A DNA stretch of 64,000 nt from Chryseobacterium endalhagicum. Lineage in GTDB: Bacteria; Bacteroidota; Bacteroidia; Flavobacteriales; Weeksellaceae. The position numbers and the translations under genes were made by a program. Below the pieces are notes generated by a model. That model made no database searches, was not told where the DNA came from, and worked only from the letters and a program-made list of their open reading frames with translations. Shown here piece by piece: positions 9,617 to 17,716 of this stretch (position 1 is the stretch's first letter; each line of letters starts with the position of its first letter). The DNA lies in assembly GCF_016745235.1 (NCBI RefSeq), contig NZ_JAELVM010000003.1:186001-250000 (forward strand), in the 5' to 3' direction.

Positions 9617-9782
9617 TTTTTTGGTTGCTGGTTGATAGATGCTGGTTGCTGGTTGCTGGTTGCGGAGTGTTGATTGCTTATTGCTTATTGCTTATTGCTT
9701 ATTGCTTATTGAAAGATATAAACTATTGAAAAACCTGTCCCCCGAAACTCGCAACCAGAAACTTGCAACCAGCAACCAAAAA
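9617..9782. repeat. Inverted repeat enclosing a heptamer tandem repeat
   Basis: A perfect 17-bp inverted pair, TTTTTGGTTGCTGGTTG at 9618-9634 and its complement at 9766-9782, encloses five tandem copies of TTGCTTA at 9674-9708. It lies between the sigma gene and the promoter of its likely target, where it could form a large hairpin. Confidence 0.85.
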
Positions 9783-9788
9783 CCCTTT

Positions 9789-9815
9789 TGTCACGTTTTG
9801 AAAAGCATCTGTGTC
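9789..9815 (+). promoter_or_regulatory. ECF41-type promoter of the azoreductase operon
   Basis: TGTCACG (9789-9795), 16 nt, TGTC (9812-9815). The spacing equals that of the sigma gene's own promoter, and the first four spacer bases (TTTT) and the two bases after TGTC (TT) also agree. The downstream ATG begins 20 nt from the -10 start. Confidence 0.7.
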
Positions 9816-9831
9816 TTTAAAGAAAAACAGT

Positions 9832-10416
9832 ATGCACACACTTCTCAGAATCGACAGCAGTATCAGGATTCAGGATTCTTATTCACGCCGGATGGGCGAT
9901 TATTTTGTCAGTCAGTGGACATTGAAACATTCAAACGGAACCATTCTGGAAAGGGATATGGCAAGAGCCATGCTGCCTCATCTCAGCCAGAACACCGTAA
10001 ATGGATTTTTTGACGATAGTATATTTTCGGAAGAACTTTCTCTTTCGGACGAGTTGATTGAAGAGCTTTACCAAAGCAGTGAAATACTGATCACCTGCCC
10101 GATGTACAACTATGGCATTCCTTCTTCTCTAAAGGCGTATTTTGATCTGATAGTCAGAACCAAAAAAACATTTACCGCAGACTCCGGGATTAAAGGATTG
10201 CTTCACCACAAAAAAGCACACATTATTTCTGTTATGGGCGGCGTCCACTCGGTCCCGGGAGGAATGAACCCTCTTGAAATTCATGTAACAAGTATTTTAA
10301 ATCATCTGGGAATAACGGATATCAGCTATTTCCCACTGGAAGGAACGGCCTTTCCGCAAGATCTTTCAGAGAAAACAAAATCAGTTGAGACCTTAATTTG
10401 TAAACATCTAAATTAA
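9832..10416 (+). CDS. FMN-dependent NADH-azoreductase-like flavoprotein
   Basis: A 194-residue flavodoxin-fold enzyme. It opens LLRIDSSIRIQDSYSRR, the FMN phosphate-binding start seen in AzoR, and has CPMYNYGIPSSLKAYFD (about residues 87-103), the AzoR flavin-binding signature, then VMGGVHS. Members reduce azo compounds or quinones with NADH and FMN in the cytosol. An upstream GTG at 9811 is in frame but lies inside the promoter, so the ATG at 9832 is preferred. It is followed after 2 nt by an NTF2-like gene and is probably controlled by the neighbouring ECF41-type sigma factor. Confidence 0.85.
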   Translation: MHTLLRIDSSIRIQDSYSRRMGDYFVSQWTLKHSNGTILERDMARAMLPHLSQNTVNGFFDDSIFSEELSLSDELIEELYQSSEILITCPMYNYGIPSSLKAYFDLIVRTKKTFTADSGIKGLLHHKKAHIISVMGGVHSVPGGMNPLEIHVTSILNHLGITDISYFPLEGTAFPQDLSEKTKSVETLICKHLN

Positions 10417-10418
10417 TT

Positions 10419-10775
10419 ATGGAAAAGATCAGACAAACCATTGAAAAATTTATCAAAGCAGGCGACACCAGCGATACCGGGCTTCTGGAAGAAGTTCTCC
10501 ATCCCGGTTATCAGAATATTCAGGACGGATTTTTTGATGAAACCGGAATTTTTATTATTCCTAAGGATCAATACATCCAGCTGGTACGTGATCATGTGTT
10601 CGGCGGCAAACCCAGAACGATTATTTATCATTCTTTGGAGCAGAAAAATAGTATCGCGTATGCACAGGTTTCCCTTGAAAGCCCTGTCCTCCGCTTTTCA
10701 TCGCTGATCACCTGTGTCCGGGAAAACGGGGAATGGAAAGTAATCACCAATATCCCTTCTATAGAGCCGAAATAA
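10419..10775 (+). CDS. NTF2-like protein (putative lumazine-binding type)
   Basis: A 118-residue protein with no signal peptide. An N-terminal helix pair (TIEKFIKAGDTSDTGLLEEVL, HPGYQNI) and a C-terminal VRENGEWKVITN strand are typical of the NTF2-like superfamily, especially the small lumazine-binding/SnoaL-like group. It forms an operon with the azoreductase gene. It may bind a small aromatic ligand; this is inference. The sigma factor upstream carries a related fold in its C-terminal domain. Confidence 0.75.
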   Translation: MEKIRQTIEKFIKAGDTSDTGLLEEVLHPGYQNIQDGFFDETGIFIIPKDQYIQLVRDHVFGGKPRTIIYHSLEQKNSIAYAQVSLESPVLRFSSLITCVRENGEWKVITNIPSIEPK

Positions 10776-10781
10776 GGGCAA

Positions 10782-10823
10782 AAAGCTGCATCAGAAGATC
10801 AGGAGTACTTTTGGTGCAGCTTT
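10782..10823 (+). terminator. Possible terminator hairpin after the azoreductase operon
   Basis: A 9-bp perfect stem AAAGCTGCA/TGCAGCTTT with a loop of about 24 nt lies just past the operon. A clear T tract is lacking, so it may only be a 3' stabilising hairpin. Confidence 0.4.
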
Positions 10824-10970
10824 CCAATTCAAAATCTGTTATCAAACTGCAAAAAACACAGAAAAAAAAATTATGAAACCGCTCTTCCGGCTTTACTGAC
10901 ACAGCATTCTGTTCACAAATCCTTAAAACAATCGTAATCTAGATTTCAAGCGATTGCCCAAACAGACGTT

Positions 10971-10978
10971 TAATTTTG
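10971..10978 (+). promoter_or_regulatory. Bacteroidetes -7 promoter box for the TonB receptor/phytase operon
   Basis: TAATTTTG fits the TAnnTTTG consensus and ends 22 nt before the GTG start at 11001. The -33 element is weak (TTTC or TTG nearby). Confidence 0.5.
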
Positions 10979-11000
10979 TTCATCCTTAATATACTGTAAA

Positions 11001-13811
11001 GTGAAGAAAATTTTTACCTCTGTTTTATTTTGTGCATCATTATTTTTCTATGCACAGACCGGTACTGTCTCCGGAAACATTAATGATGATTCTAAACTGT
11101 CTCTGCCAGGTGCAAAAATCTCCCTGGCACCGGGAAATATCTATACGACTTCGGATGATCACGGAAATTTTGTTTTCCTGAACGTTCCTCCGGGCAGTTA
11201 CACCATGACCGTGGATTATCTGGGTTATGGGACGAATGAATATCAGGTAACTGTAGAATCTGAGAAGAATACGAGACAAAACATCATTTTTACACGGAAA
11301 GAAACGGCCATCGCAGAAGTGATCGTGAGCGGATCTACCCTGAAAAACCAGGCCAGAGCCTTAAACAAGCAAAAGAGTAACGCGAATATCACAAACGTGA
11401 TTTCATCCGACCAGATCGGGCGTTTTCCGGATGCAAATATTGGGGATGCGTTGAAACGTGTTCCGGGGATTACCATACAAAACGACCAGGGAGAAGCAAG
11501 AAACCTGATTATCAGAGGTCTTGCCCCAAACCTGAATTCTGTAACGCTGAATGGCGACAGGATTCCATCGGCTGAAGGTGACAACCGTAATGTGCAGATG
11601 GACCTGATTCCTTCTGATATGATCTCTACCATCGAGGTGAATAAAACTCTTACTCCGGATATGGATGCGGATGCCATCGGTGGTTCTGTAAACCTGATTA
11701 CAAGAGCCTCTCCTAATGGGCAGAGAATTTCAGCAACGCTGGCGGGAGGGTACAATCCTATCCGTGAAAAAGGAAATTATACCGCCGGATTTGTGTATGG
11801 AAACCGTTTTTTAAACAAGAAATTAGGCGCTGTTTTCAGTTTTTCCTACAACAATAATAATTTTGGCTCGGATAATATTGAACCTACCTGGAGCATTGCA
11901 GATGATGCCGCACAAACGGCCTACATCAGTAAAATGGGTGTCCGGTATTACAATGAGCACCGTATCCGCCACAGTTTCGACCTGAATATGGATTATGAAT
12001 TTAATTCAAAAAACAAAATCTATGCTTCAGCGATGTACAATTTCAGAACGGATAAGGAAAACAGATTTGCACTGGGCTACAAAATAAAACCGGTCTACAA
12101 CGATGATGAGACTGAGATCACAGGTTGGAAAGGCAGCATTACAAGACAGAATAAAGGCGGAGATTCTGATAATGACAATACGCGTCTTGAAAGACAGAAA
12201 GTACAGAATTATGCTTTAAGGGGTGAACATCTTCTGGGTTCTAAAATTGATCTGGACTGGTCGATGAACTATGCAACCGCGAGTGAAAAGAAACCTCACG
12301 AACGTTATATAGAGTTTGAGAATGGTAAAATGAATTTCTCCTCAGATCTGAGTGATCCGCGAAGACCTATGATCACTCCTCTTTCTGCGGATAATTTGGG
12401 AGTTTATGAATTGAGTGATCTTTCGGATGCAAACAGTTTTACGCAGGAAAAAGAGTTTGGGGCCAAGGTTAACGTGCGTTTTCCGTTTTCTGTGATCGAC
12501 AGCCAGAAAGGAAGGCTCCGTGCGGGTCTTCGTCTTCGTTTGAAGGAAAAGGAGCGTAATAATGATTATTATGCTTTTGAACCTTTACAGGATATGGGCA
12601 GTCTGATGTCGGTTCCAACGGTTCATTTTGACGGTCATAATTTCCAGCCGGGGAATTATGTTCCGGGAACTTTTACGGATCCGTCTTATCTTGGAGGTCT
12701 GGATCTTTTTAATCCTAATTTATTTAAAGGAGAATTAAAACCGGAAGAGTTTCTTTCAAGCAACTATACGGCAAAGGAAAATATTTATGCCGGATATCTG
12801 AGATGGGATCAGGATTTCAGTGACAAATTCTCTATGATCGTGGGAGCGCGTTTTGAAACCACCAAAATTGATTACACGGGAAATTATGTGCTGGATGAGG
12901 AGGATCTTGCTGGAAAACTGAACCGTACGAATACGTATACGAATATATTACCGAATTTATCCTTCAAATATGTTCCCGTTCAGGACCTTATTCTGCGTGC
13001 AGCGTTTACAACTGCTTTAGCGCGTCCTAATTATTATTCACTGGTTCCGTACCTGAGTGTGGTTTCTGCAGATGAGACTATTGCAGCAGGAAATCCGGAT
13101 TTAAAAGTAACTTACGCCTACAATTTCGATTTTATGGCGGAGAAATACTTTAAGTCTGTGGGAATTCTTTCGGGAGGTATATTTTATAAGAATCTGAAGG
13201 ATTTTATTTATACGTATTCGAGAAGAAATTATACTTCGGGAGATTTTGCGAATGATTTTGCGGGACAGTCGAATCCTATTCCTGCAGGGGAAAGCAACTG
13301 GAGTTTTACGCAGCAAAGGAATGGTGACAATGTAGATATTTATGGTTTTGAAGTGGCTCTTCAGCGTCAGCTCGACTTTATTCCGGGAGCGTTCTGGAAA
13401 GGTCTTGGCGTGTACGTCAATTATACCTATACAAAATCAAAAGCGAAAGGAATCACCAATGAAGACGGTGTGGAAAGAACGGATGTAGGTCTTCCGGGAG
13501 CGGCTCCGCATATGTTCAACGGCTCTCTTTCGTGGGAAAACAAGCGTTTTTCAGCAAGAGTTTCTATGAATTATGCGTCTCATTATATTGATGAACTGGG
13601 TGGAAAATCATTTGAAGACCGTTACTACGACAAACAGGTTTTCCTTGATGCGAATGCTTCTTATAAAGTGACCAGCCATCTGAGAGTTTTTGCGGAAGCC
13701 AATAATTTGACGAACCAGCCGTTACGGTATTACCAAGGAATCCAGAGCAGAACGGCGCAGGTGGAATACTACAGACCGAGATTTACTTTAGGATTGAAAT
13801 TTGACTTTTAA
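11001..13811 (+). CDS. TonB-dependent receptor with carboxypeptidase-regulatory-like domain
   Basis: A 936-residue outer-membrane receptor. A GTG start gives a typical signal peptide (KKIFTSVLFCASLFFYAQ). Residues about 22-95 form a CarboxypepD_reg-like domain, followed by a plug domain (ANIGDALKRVPGITIQ, RGLAPNLNSVTLNGDRIPS, ADAIGGSVNLITR) and a C-terminal beta barrel ending in an aromatic residue (FTLGLKFDF). No STN domain is present, so it is a transporter rather than a signal transducer. The phytase gene begins 8 nt after its stop. The pairing suggests uptake of inositol phosphates or their products, or a metal chelated by them. Confidence 0.93.
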   Translation: MKKIFTSVLFCASLFFYAQTGTVSGNINDDSKLSLPGAKISLAPGNIYTTSDDHGNFVFLNVPPGSYTMTVDYLGYGTNEYQVTVESEKNTRQNIIFTRKETAIAEVIVSGSTLKNQARALNKQKSNANITNVISSDQIGRFPDANIGDALKRVPGITIQNDQGEARNLIIRGLAPNLNSVTLNGDRIPSAEGDNRNVQMDLIPSDMISTIEVNKTLTPDMDADAIGGSVNLITRASPNGQRISATLAGGYNPIREKGNYTAGFVYGNRFLNKKLGAVFSFSYNNNNFGSDNIEPTWSIADDAAQTAYISKMGVRYYNEHRIRHSFDLNMDYEFNSKNKIYASAMYNFRTDKENRFALGYKIKPVYNDDETEITGWKGSITRQNKGGDSDNDNTRLERQKVQNYALRGEHLLGSKIDLDWSMNYATASEKKPHERYIEFENGKMNFSSDLSDPRRPMITPLSADNLGVYELSDLSDANSFTQEKEFGAKVNVRFPFSVIDSQKGRLRAGLRLRLKEKERNNDYYAFEPLQDMGSLMSVPTVHFDGHNFQPGNYVPGTFTDPSYLGGLDLFNPNLFKGELKPEEFLSSNYTAKENIYAGYLRWDQDFSDKFSMIVGARFETTKIDYTGNYVLDEEDLAGKLNRTNTYTNILPNLSFKYVPVQDLILRAAFTTALARPNYYSLVPYLSVVSADETIAAGNPDLKVTYAYNFDFMAEKYFKSVGILSGGIFYKNLKDFIYTYSRRNYTSGDFANDFAGQSNPIPAGESNWSFTQQRNGDNVDIYGFEVALQRQLDFIPGAFWKGLGVYVNYTYTKSKAKGITNEDGVERTDVGLPGAAPHMFNGSLSWENKRFSARVSMNYASHYIDELGGKSFEDRYYDKQVFLDANASYKVTSHLRVFAEANNLTNQPLRYYQGIQSRTAQVEYYRPRFTLGLKFDF

Positions 13812-13819
13812 TTAAACGA

Positions 13820-14860
13820 ATGAAAAAATTACCATTAGCTATAGCCGCTGCCGTTTTACCTTTTGTGGTAAGCTGTACGGCACAACATTTAGGAAAAACA
13901 ATACAACCCACCGTTGTTACTGAAACGGTAGTTCATGATACGGATGATCCTGCGATCTGGATCAACCCGGAAAATGCGTCAAAGAGTATCATTATCGGGA
14001 CGGATAAGGACACGGACGGCGGACTGTATGCCTTCGACCTGAACGGAAAGATCATTAATAAAGTATCCGGATTAAAACGCCCGAATAATGTAGACCTGGA
14101 ATACGGTTTTATGCTGAACGGAAAGAAAACAGATATTGCCGCCGTCACGGAAAGGGAAACAAATACGGTGAAAATTTACAGCCTTCCTGATCTGAAAGAA
14201 GTAGGTTCTTTTTCTGTATTTGACGGTGAAACAGAACGTGACCCAATGGGAATTTCCATGTACAGAAATCCTGAAACCGGAGCAATTCATACGATTGTAG
14301 GACGAAAATCGGGTCCGGCAGACGGTTATCTGTGGCAGTACAAGCTTTCTGAAAAAGACGGAAAAATCACGGGTGAAGTTATCCGTAAATTTGGAAAATA
14401 CAGCGGCCTGAAAGAGATTGAAAGCATTGCTGTAGATGATGAAGCGGGTTATATTTATTATTCTGACGAGCAGTTCGGGGTCCATCAATATTATGCAGAT
14501 CCGGCGAAAGGAAATGAGGAGCTTCTGGTTTTCGGAAAGGGTGATTTTAAATCTGATGTGGAAGGAATTTCCATCTACCCTACTACAGCACAAACCGGAT
14601 ATATCCTGGTTTCGAACCAGCAGAAAGACACGTTTAACGTATATCTGAGAGAAAATCCGGCGAAAGGAAGAATTGCCGAAATCCCGGTTTCTACCCGTGA
14701 AAGCGACGGTTCAGAAGTCACCAACGTGAATCTGGGGCCTCAGTTTCCAAAGGGTGTATTTGCTGCGATGAGCAATGGAAGGGTTTTTCATTTTTATGAC
14801 TGGAGATTGATTGAGGAGCGAATAAAGGCTCAGATGAGTGCCGCAAAAACGGGAAATTAA
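13820..14860 (+). CDS. Beta-propeller phytase (3-phytase family)
   Basis: A 346-residue protein with a signal peptide ending near a lipobox-like SCTAQ (Cys19), so it is probably a lipoprotein at the cell surface or in the periplasm. It shows the family segments DTDDPAIWINPENAS, GTDKDTDGGLYAFDLNG, KRPNNVDLEYGF, DPMGISMYRNPETG and EIESIAVDDEAGYIYYSDEQFG. Calcium-dependent beta-propeller phytases release phosphate from phytate. It is co-transcribed with the TonB receptor upstream, a pairing in which the receptor would take up the products. Confidence 0.92.
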   Translation: MKKLPLAIAAAVLPFVVSCTAQHLGKTIQPTVVTETVVHDTDDPAIWINPENASKSIIIGTDKDTDGGLYAFDLNGKIINKVSGLKRPNNVDLEYGFMLNGKKTDIAAVTERETNTVKIYSLPDLKEVGSFSVFDGETERDPMGISMYRNPETGAIHTIVGRKSGPADGYLWQYKLSEKDGKITGEVIRKFGKYSGLKEIESIAVDDEAGYIYYSDEQFGVHQYYADPAKGNEELLVFGKGDFKSDVEGISIYPTTAQTGYILVSNQQKDTFNVYLRENPAKGRIAEIPVSTRESDGSEVTNVNLGPQFPKGVFAAMSNGRVFHFYDWRLIEERIKAQMSAAKTGN

Positions 14861-14979
14861 TAGATATTTTTGAACCATTAAGAAGGGATAAGTTTTTAAG
14901 AATATTAAGGAGATCTGGTTTTTCTTATGATTTGTACTGAGTGATTTAAATGATTAGTCCTGAAAGTTCAATATAGATT

Positions 14980-15004
14980 AAACCACTGTTTTTGGCAGTG
15001 GTTT
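14980..15004 (+). terminator. Terminator after the phytase operon
   Basis: A 9-bp stem AAACCACTG/CAGTGGTTT with a 7-nt loop, followed by ATTTTTTATTT on the plus strand. A hairpin with the same stem recurs at 17133-17160. Confidence 0.7.
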
Positions 15005-15048
15005 ATTTTTTATTTAATGAGACGAACGAGAAATTTAGCGGTACAGTC

Positions 15049-15240
15049 TTACTTAATCCCATAAGTTAAAAGACCCCAGATTATTATCAATACAATAACT
15101 ATGGAACCTGCTATAATATCTTTCTTCTCTTCTGTTTCAAAGCTTTTTTCAGATGCTGTGTTTTGTTTTTTTAAACTGAATTGAAAAACAAAGATGAGTC
15201 GTACGATACTGCCTATTAAACCAATTAAATTTACATCCAT
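15049..15240 (-). CDS. Small two-segment membrane protein, unrecognised
   Basis: A 63-residue ORF with hydrophobic segments at about 5-20 and 42-59 joined by a charged, lysine- and glutamate-rich loop. No family is recognised. It lies at the far end of the row of small genes downstream of the RHS toxin; it could be a membrane-type immunity protein or an unrelated small protein. Confidence 0.45.
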   Translation of the reverse strand: MDVNLIGLIGSIVRLIFVFQFSLKKQNTASEKSFETEEKKDIIAGSIVIVLIIIWGLLTYGIK

Positions 15241-15377
15241 GATTCACGTTTAAGTTAGGATAGATTTTCTTACTATTTTGCTTCAATTTTTGGACCAGAA
15301 TGGCCAACAGTTTATACCCATTGAATATCTAGTTTTTGAATAAATGACAGATAAAAATCTGGCTTATGACATTGTTT

Positions 15378-15677
15378 TTAAATAATTGAAGCATGTCCTA
15401 TTGAATTTAAAATAGTAGATACTTTATAAAAATCATACCATAGAACTTCTCTTTCTTTTCTTAAAATTTTCTGAAGTAATTCCCAGTCTTCCACTAAACT
15501 CCCAATGGTTAAATCTGGTGGCTCCTGATACATATTATACAGTTTATCATCAGGAATGTTCCAGTATAAATCCTTTTCTAATGAAAACTTATCCGTTGGA
15601 GAGTCATCCAGTTTATCAATTAACATGAAAAGAATCTTTTTTAAATCTTCTTTTTGAATTTCTATATTGTTTTTCAT
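15378..15677 (-). CDS. Small cytosolic protein, immunity-like
   Basis: A 99-residue acidic protein with no signal peptide. The order DLYWNIPDDKLYNMYQEPP, IGSLVEDWELLQKIL, VSTILNSIGH resembles a group of small proteins often seen next to RHS and other polymorphic toxins in Bacteroidetes (recollection, no family name available). It sits in the immunity-gene row, with a small gap after the 219-residue lipoprotein gene. Confidence 0.55.
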   Translation of the reverse strand: MKNNIEIQKEDLKKILFMLIDKLDDSPTDKFSLEKDLYWNIPDDKLYNMYQEPPDLTIGSLVEDWELLQKILRKEREVLWYDFYKVSTILNSIGHASII

Positions 15678-15728
15678 AATAATTCAAATTATAACTTTTA
15701 GCTCATGAATATTATGACAAGCTAGTTC

Positions 15729-16388
15729 TTAATTTTCTGTTGTGTAATCATATAACATTTTTATCAAATACTTCCCATCTACCCTGGCAATTGCATAACA
15801 TACCTTAAAAGGCTGATCTCGTTTCTTATCCGAAATAGAATTATTCTTATTGTAGTAAAAGTACTCCTCTATTAATTGCATCTTTTCATCCAGATTAAAA
15901 CCGGGCAATGAAGAATCTTTTATTAATTCATATTGTTTTTTAGTATCATCATATTGATAATGATTTCTAATGATCTGAATTTTCTTATCATTTTTTTTAC
16001 GTGATAATGTAAGGGTTGATTTAGTATAAAGAACAGGATTATGTACAGGACCTATCATATTTACAATAATAAAATCTGAATCTTCATTTTTATACAAAGC
16101 AGATAATAAGTTTTTTGTATCCAACTCATATAAACCATAATGGCTAACACTGCCGTTGCAACTTCCCATGACAGCATCAAGTACCTGCTTATTTTTGTTT
16201 TGTTTTGCGGCTTTATATAATTCGTAATCATTGTCAATGCATGCCTGGATTCCTTTTGTCTTTAGTTTTTCAAAATAAATACTGACTTCTTTTGAAATAT
16301 TTTCTACTTCTTGCGCTTTACAACTATTTGTAAACAGAATGATAAAGCAAAAACAAACGTAAAAAATCGGGTTGCTTTCTATTTTCAT
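15729..16388 (-). CDS. Hypothetical lipoprotein in the RHS immunity row
   Basis: A 219-residue protein. Its signal peptide ends in LFTNSCKAQE, a lipobox-like site, so it is probably exported and lipid-anchored. The mature domain is lysine-rich with no recognised motif. It is one of several small AT-rich genes following the RHS toxin; a periplasmic immunity role is inferred from context only. The ATG follows the stop of the previous gene by 57 nt. Confidence 0.6.
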   Translation of the reverse strand: MKIESNPIFYVCFCFIILFTNSCKAQEVENISKEVSIYFEKLKTKGIQACIDNDYELYKAAKQNKNKQVLDAVMGSCNGSVSHYGLYELDTKNLLSALYKNEDSDFIIVNMIGPVHNPVLYTKSTLTLSRKKNDKKIQIIRNHYQYDDTKKQYELIKDSSLPGFNLDEKMQLIEEYFYYNKNNSISDKKRDQPFKVCYAIARVDGKYLIKMLYDYTTEN

Positions 16389-16445
16389 AATAATTATTGA
16401 TAAATAGTTACTAAATTTTCTGTTAAATATTTCATGTATCTCTTT

Positions 16446-16904
16446 TTAATAGGGGGACGGTTTTTTATTCTCTTTATTGTAGTAAGTATAAGGTGTCATA
16501 AATTCACATTCCTTTACATTATCTGAATATAATTCAAAATAAATATATGAGCTTCCTTCATCTTTATTTTCATAATTTTTACTGTTGCATTTATGCTTAA
16601 ATAGCTTTTCCAACAGTCTATCTTTTACATTTTGCCGTTTTCTGACTAAACTATAAGTTTTAATTTGATTAGTAAAATCCATATTTTCTTTATACCAATA
16701 AAATGTGAAGGAGGATTCTAGTTGAGTAATTACCAAATACTCTTTTCCAATATTATAAATTAGAAAAGTAGTCTGTTCGTTTTTAGTCTCCATGTTTTTA
16801 AGAAATGTGGAGATTTTTATCTGCTGGGTAGAATTATTATTCTCCTGAGCTTTAGTACAAGTTATCCAAATTAATAAAACTATTGTAATAAGTTTGTTGA
16901 TCAT
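16446..16904 (-). CDS. Hypothetical exported protein in the RHS immunity row
   Basis: A 152-residue protein with a signal peptide (hydrophobic residues 3-18, ending TKAQE). No family is recognised. It is preceded in the same frame, 3 nt after a double stop, by a coding-like fragment that reads like a toxin C terminus, which supports a former toxin-immunity pair. Confidence 0.55.
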   Translation of the reverse strand: MINKLITIVLLIWITCTKAQENNNSTQQIKISTFLKNMETKNEQTTFLIYNIGKEYLVITQLESSFTFYWYKENMDFTNQIKTYSLVRKRQNVKDRLLEKLFKHKCNSKNYENKDEGSSYIYFELYSDNVKECEFMTPYTYYNKENKKPSPY

Positions 16905-16910
16905 AATTTA

Positions 16911-17024
16911 TTATTCATACTTAGGCAAAGCGTTTGTATTTAAAATTATTGTTTTAGGATCTGTTATTTTAATATCTTTTAAAAGATAATTACAAGATCG
17001 TATTTGCAATAGTTTCAGATTATT
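16911..17024 (-). pseudogene. Probable displaced toxin-tip remnant upstream of the 152-residue gene
   Basis: A 37-codon open segment with no start codon ends KTIILNTNALPKYE at a double stop, 3 nt before the ATG of the next gene. Its composition is protein-like, and it begins just past a palindromic repeat. This is what remains when a polymorphic-toxin tip has been displaced but its immunity gene kept. The fragment is short, so chance is not excluded. Confidence 0.45.
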
Positions 17025-17033
17025 TTATTTAAT

Positions 17034-17056
17034 GGCACGAGCGAAACGCTCGCGCC
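17034..17056. repeat. Short palindromic repeat
   Basis: A hairpin of 10-bp arms with one mismatch (GGCACGAGCG, loop AAA, CGCTCGCGCC). A degenerate copy of this element and its left flank (TTTATTTAATG, then ACGA and CGA) lies at 15004-15030. It looks like a dispersed intergenic repeat. Confidence 0.6.
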
Positions 17057-17132
17057 AGCAAGAGTGATTTTATTCAAAAGAGCTCTATTATTTTTACACT
17101 ACATACTAAAAATATAAAATTTTGAACATAAT

Positions 17133-17160
17133 AAACCACTGCGAAAAAAAACAGTGGTTT
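17133..17160. terminator. Terminator-like hairpin inside the immunity row
   Basis: Stem AAACCACTG (17133-17141) and CAGTGGTTT (17152-17160), the same stem as the hairpin at 14980-15004. On the minus strand it lies about 130 nt past the 141-residue gene and can end its transcript. Confidence 0.55.
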
Positions 17161-17290
17161 AATTATTTTCATACTTGTTCCTTAAACGTATTAATTATCC
17201 AGATCAATCAATGAACAATGTGCTCTAGTCAAAAAAGTTTATATCCTCTAGACTGTAAACTCTTTAACTTACCGTGATATTAATAAAAAA

Positions 17291-17716
17291 TTAATTCATA
17301 GAGCCTTTATAAATACTTATTACGTCCCACCATTTTTCATTTTCATTTTTACGTTTTAAAGTGTATATAATATATTCTTTACGATTGGAAGTGGCAAAAG
17401 AAATGACTGCTAGATTTTTATTTATTATATAGTCTGACAATAATAAATAATTTTTTGTATTGGGGATACTATTCAAGATATGAATTTTTTGTATCCCGGA
17501 ATCTGTTTTATATTCATAATTAGATTCTATTCCACCCATTTTTTTATTTTCATCATAAATAAAAATTTCATTACTTTTCGTAAAATTCTCTAAAGAATGA
17601 AATGTTAGAAAATTATTAAAATAGAAATTATTAAATTCTTTATCTTGTCCTTTTACTAAAATGCATGATAAAGAAATACTTAAAAAAATTAATGTGAATA
17701 AAACGAAATTTTTCAT
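17291..17716 (-). CDS. Hypothetical exported protein in the RHS immunity row
   Basis: A 141-residue protein with a signal peptide (hydrophobic residues 4-20, ending SLSCILVKGQ). No family is recognised. Its ATG overlaps, as TAATG, the stop of an orphan reading frame that looks like a toxin C terminus, so it was probably the cognate immunity gene of a toxin now lost. A signal peptide implies a periplasmic site of action. Confidence 0.6.
   Translation of the reverse strand: MKNFVLFTLIFLSISLSCILVKGQDKEFNNFYFNNFLTFHSLENFTKSNEIFIYDENKKMGGIESNYEYKTDSGIQKIHILNSIPNTKNYLLLSDYIINKNLAVISFATSNRKEYIIYTLKRKNENEKWWDVISIYKGSMN

Noticed and set aside
9674..9708. TTGCTTA array considered as a phase-variation tract within a gene.
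   Set aside because: It is between genes; any effect would be on transcription only.
15241..15377. Short frame ending TVGHSGPKIEAK upstream of the 63-residue gene, possibly a third toxin-tip remnant.
   Set aside because: Only 12 codons after a stop; would need a frameshift. Too short to support.
15684..15728. Fragment ending CHNIHELKVII before the 99-residue gene, similar in place to the displaced tips.
   Set aside because: About 14 codons only; chance cannot be excluded.
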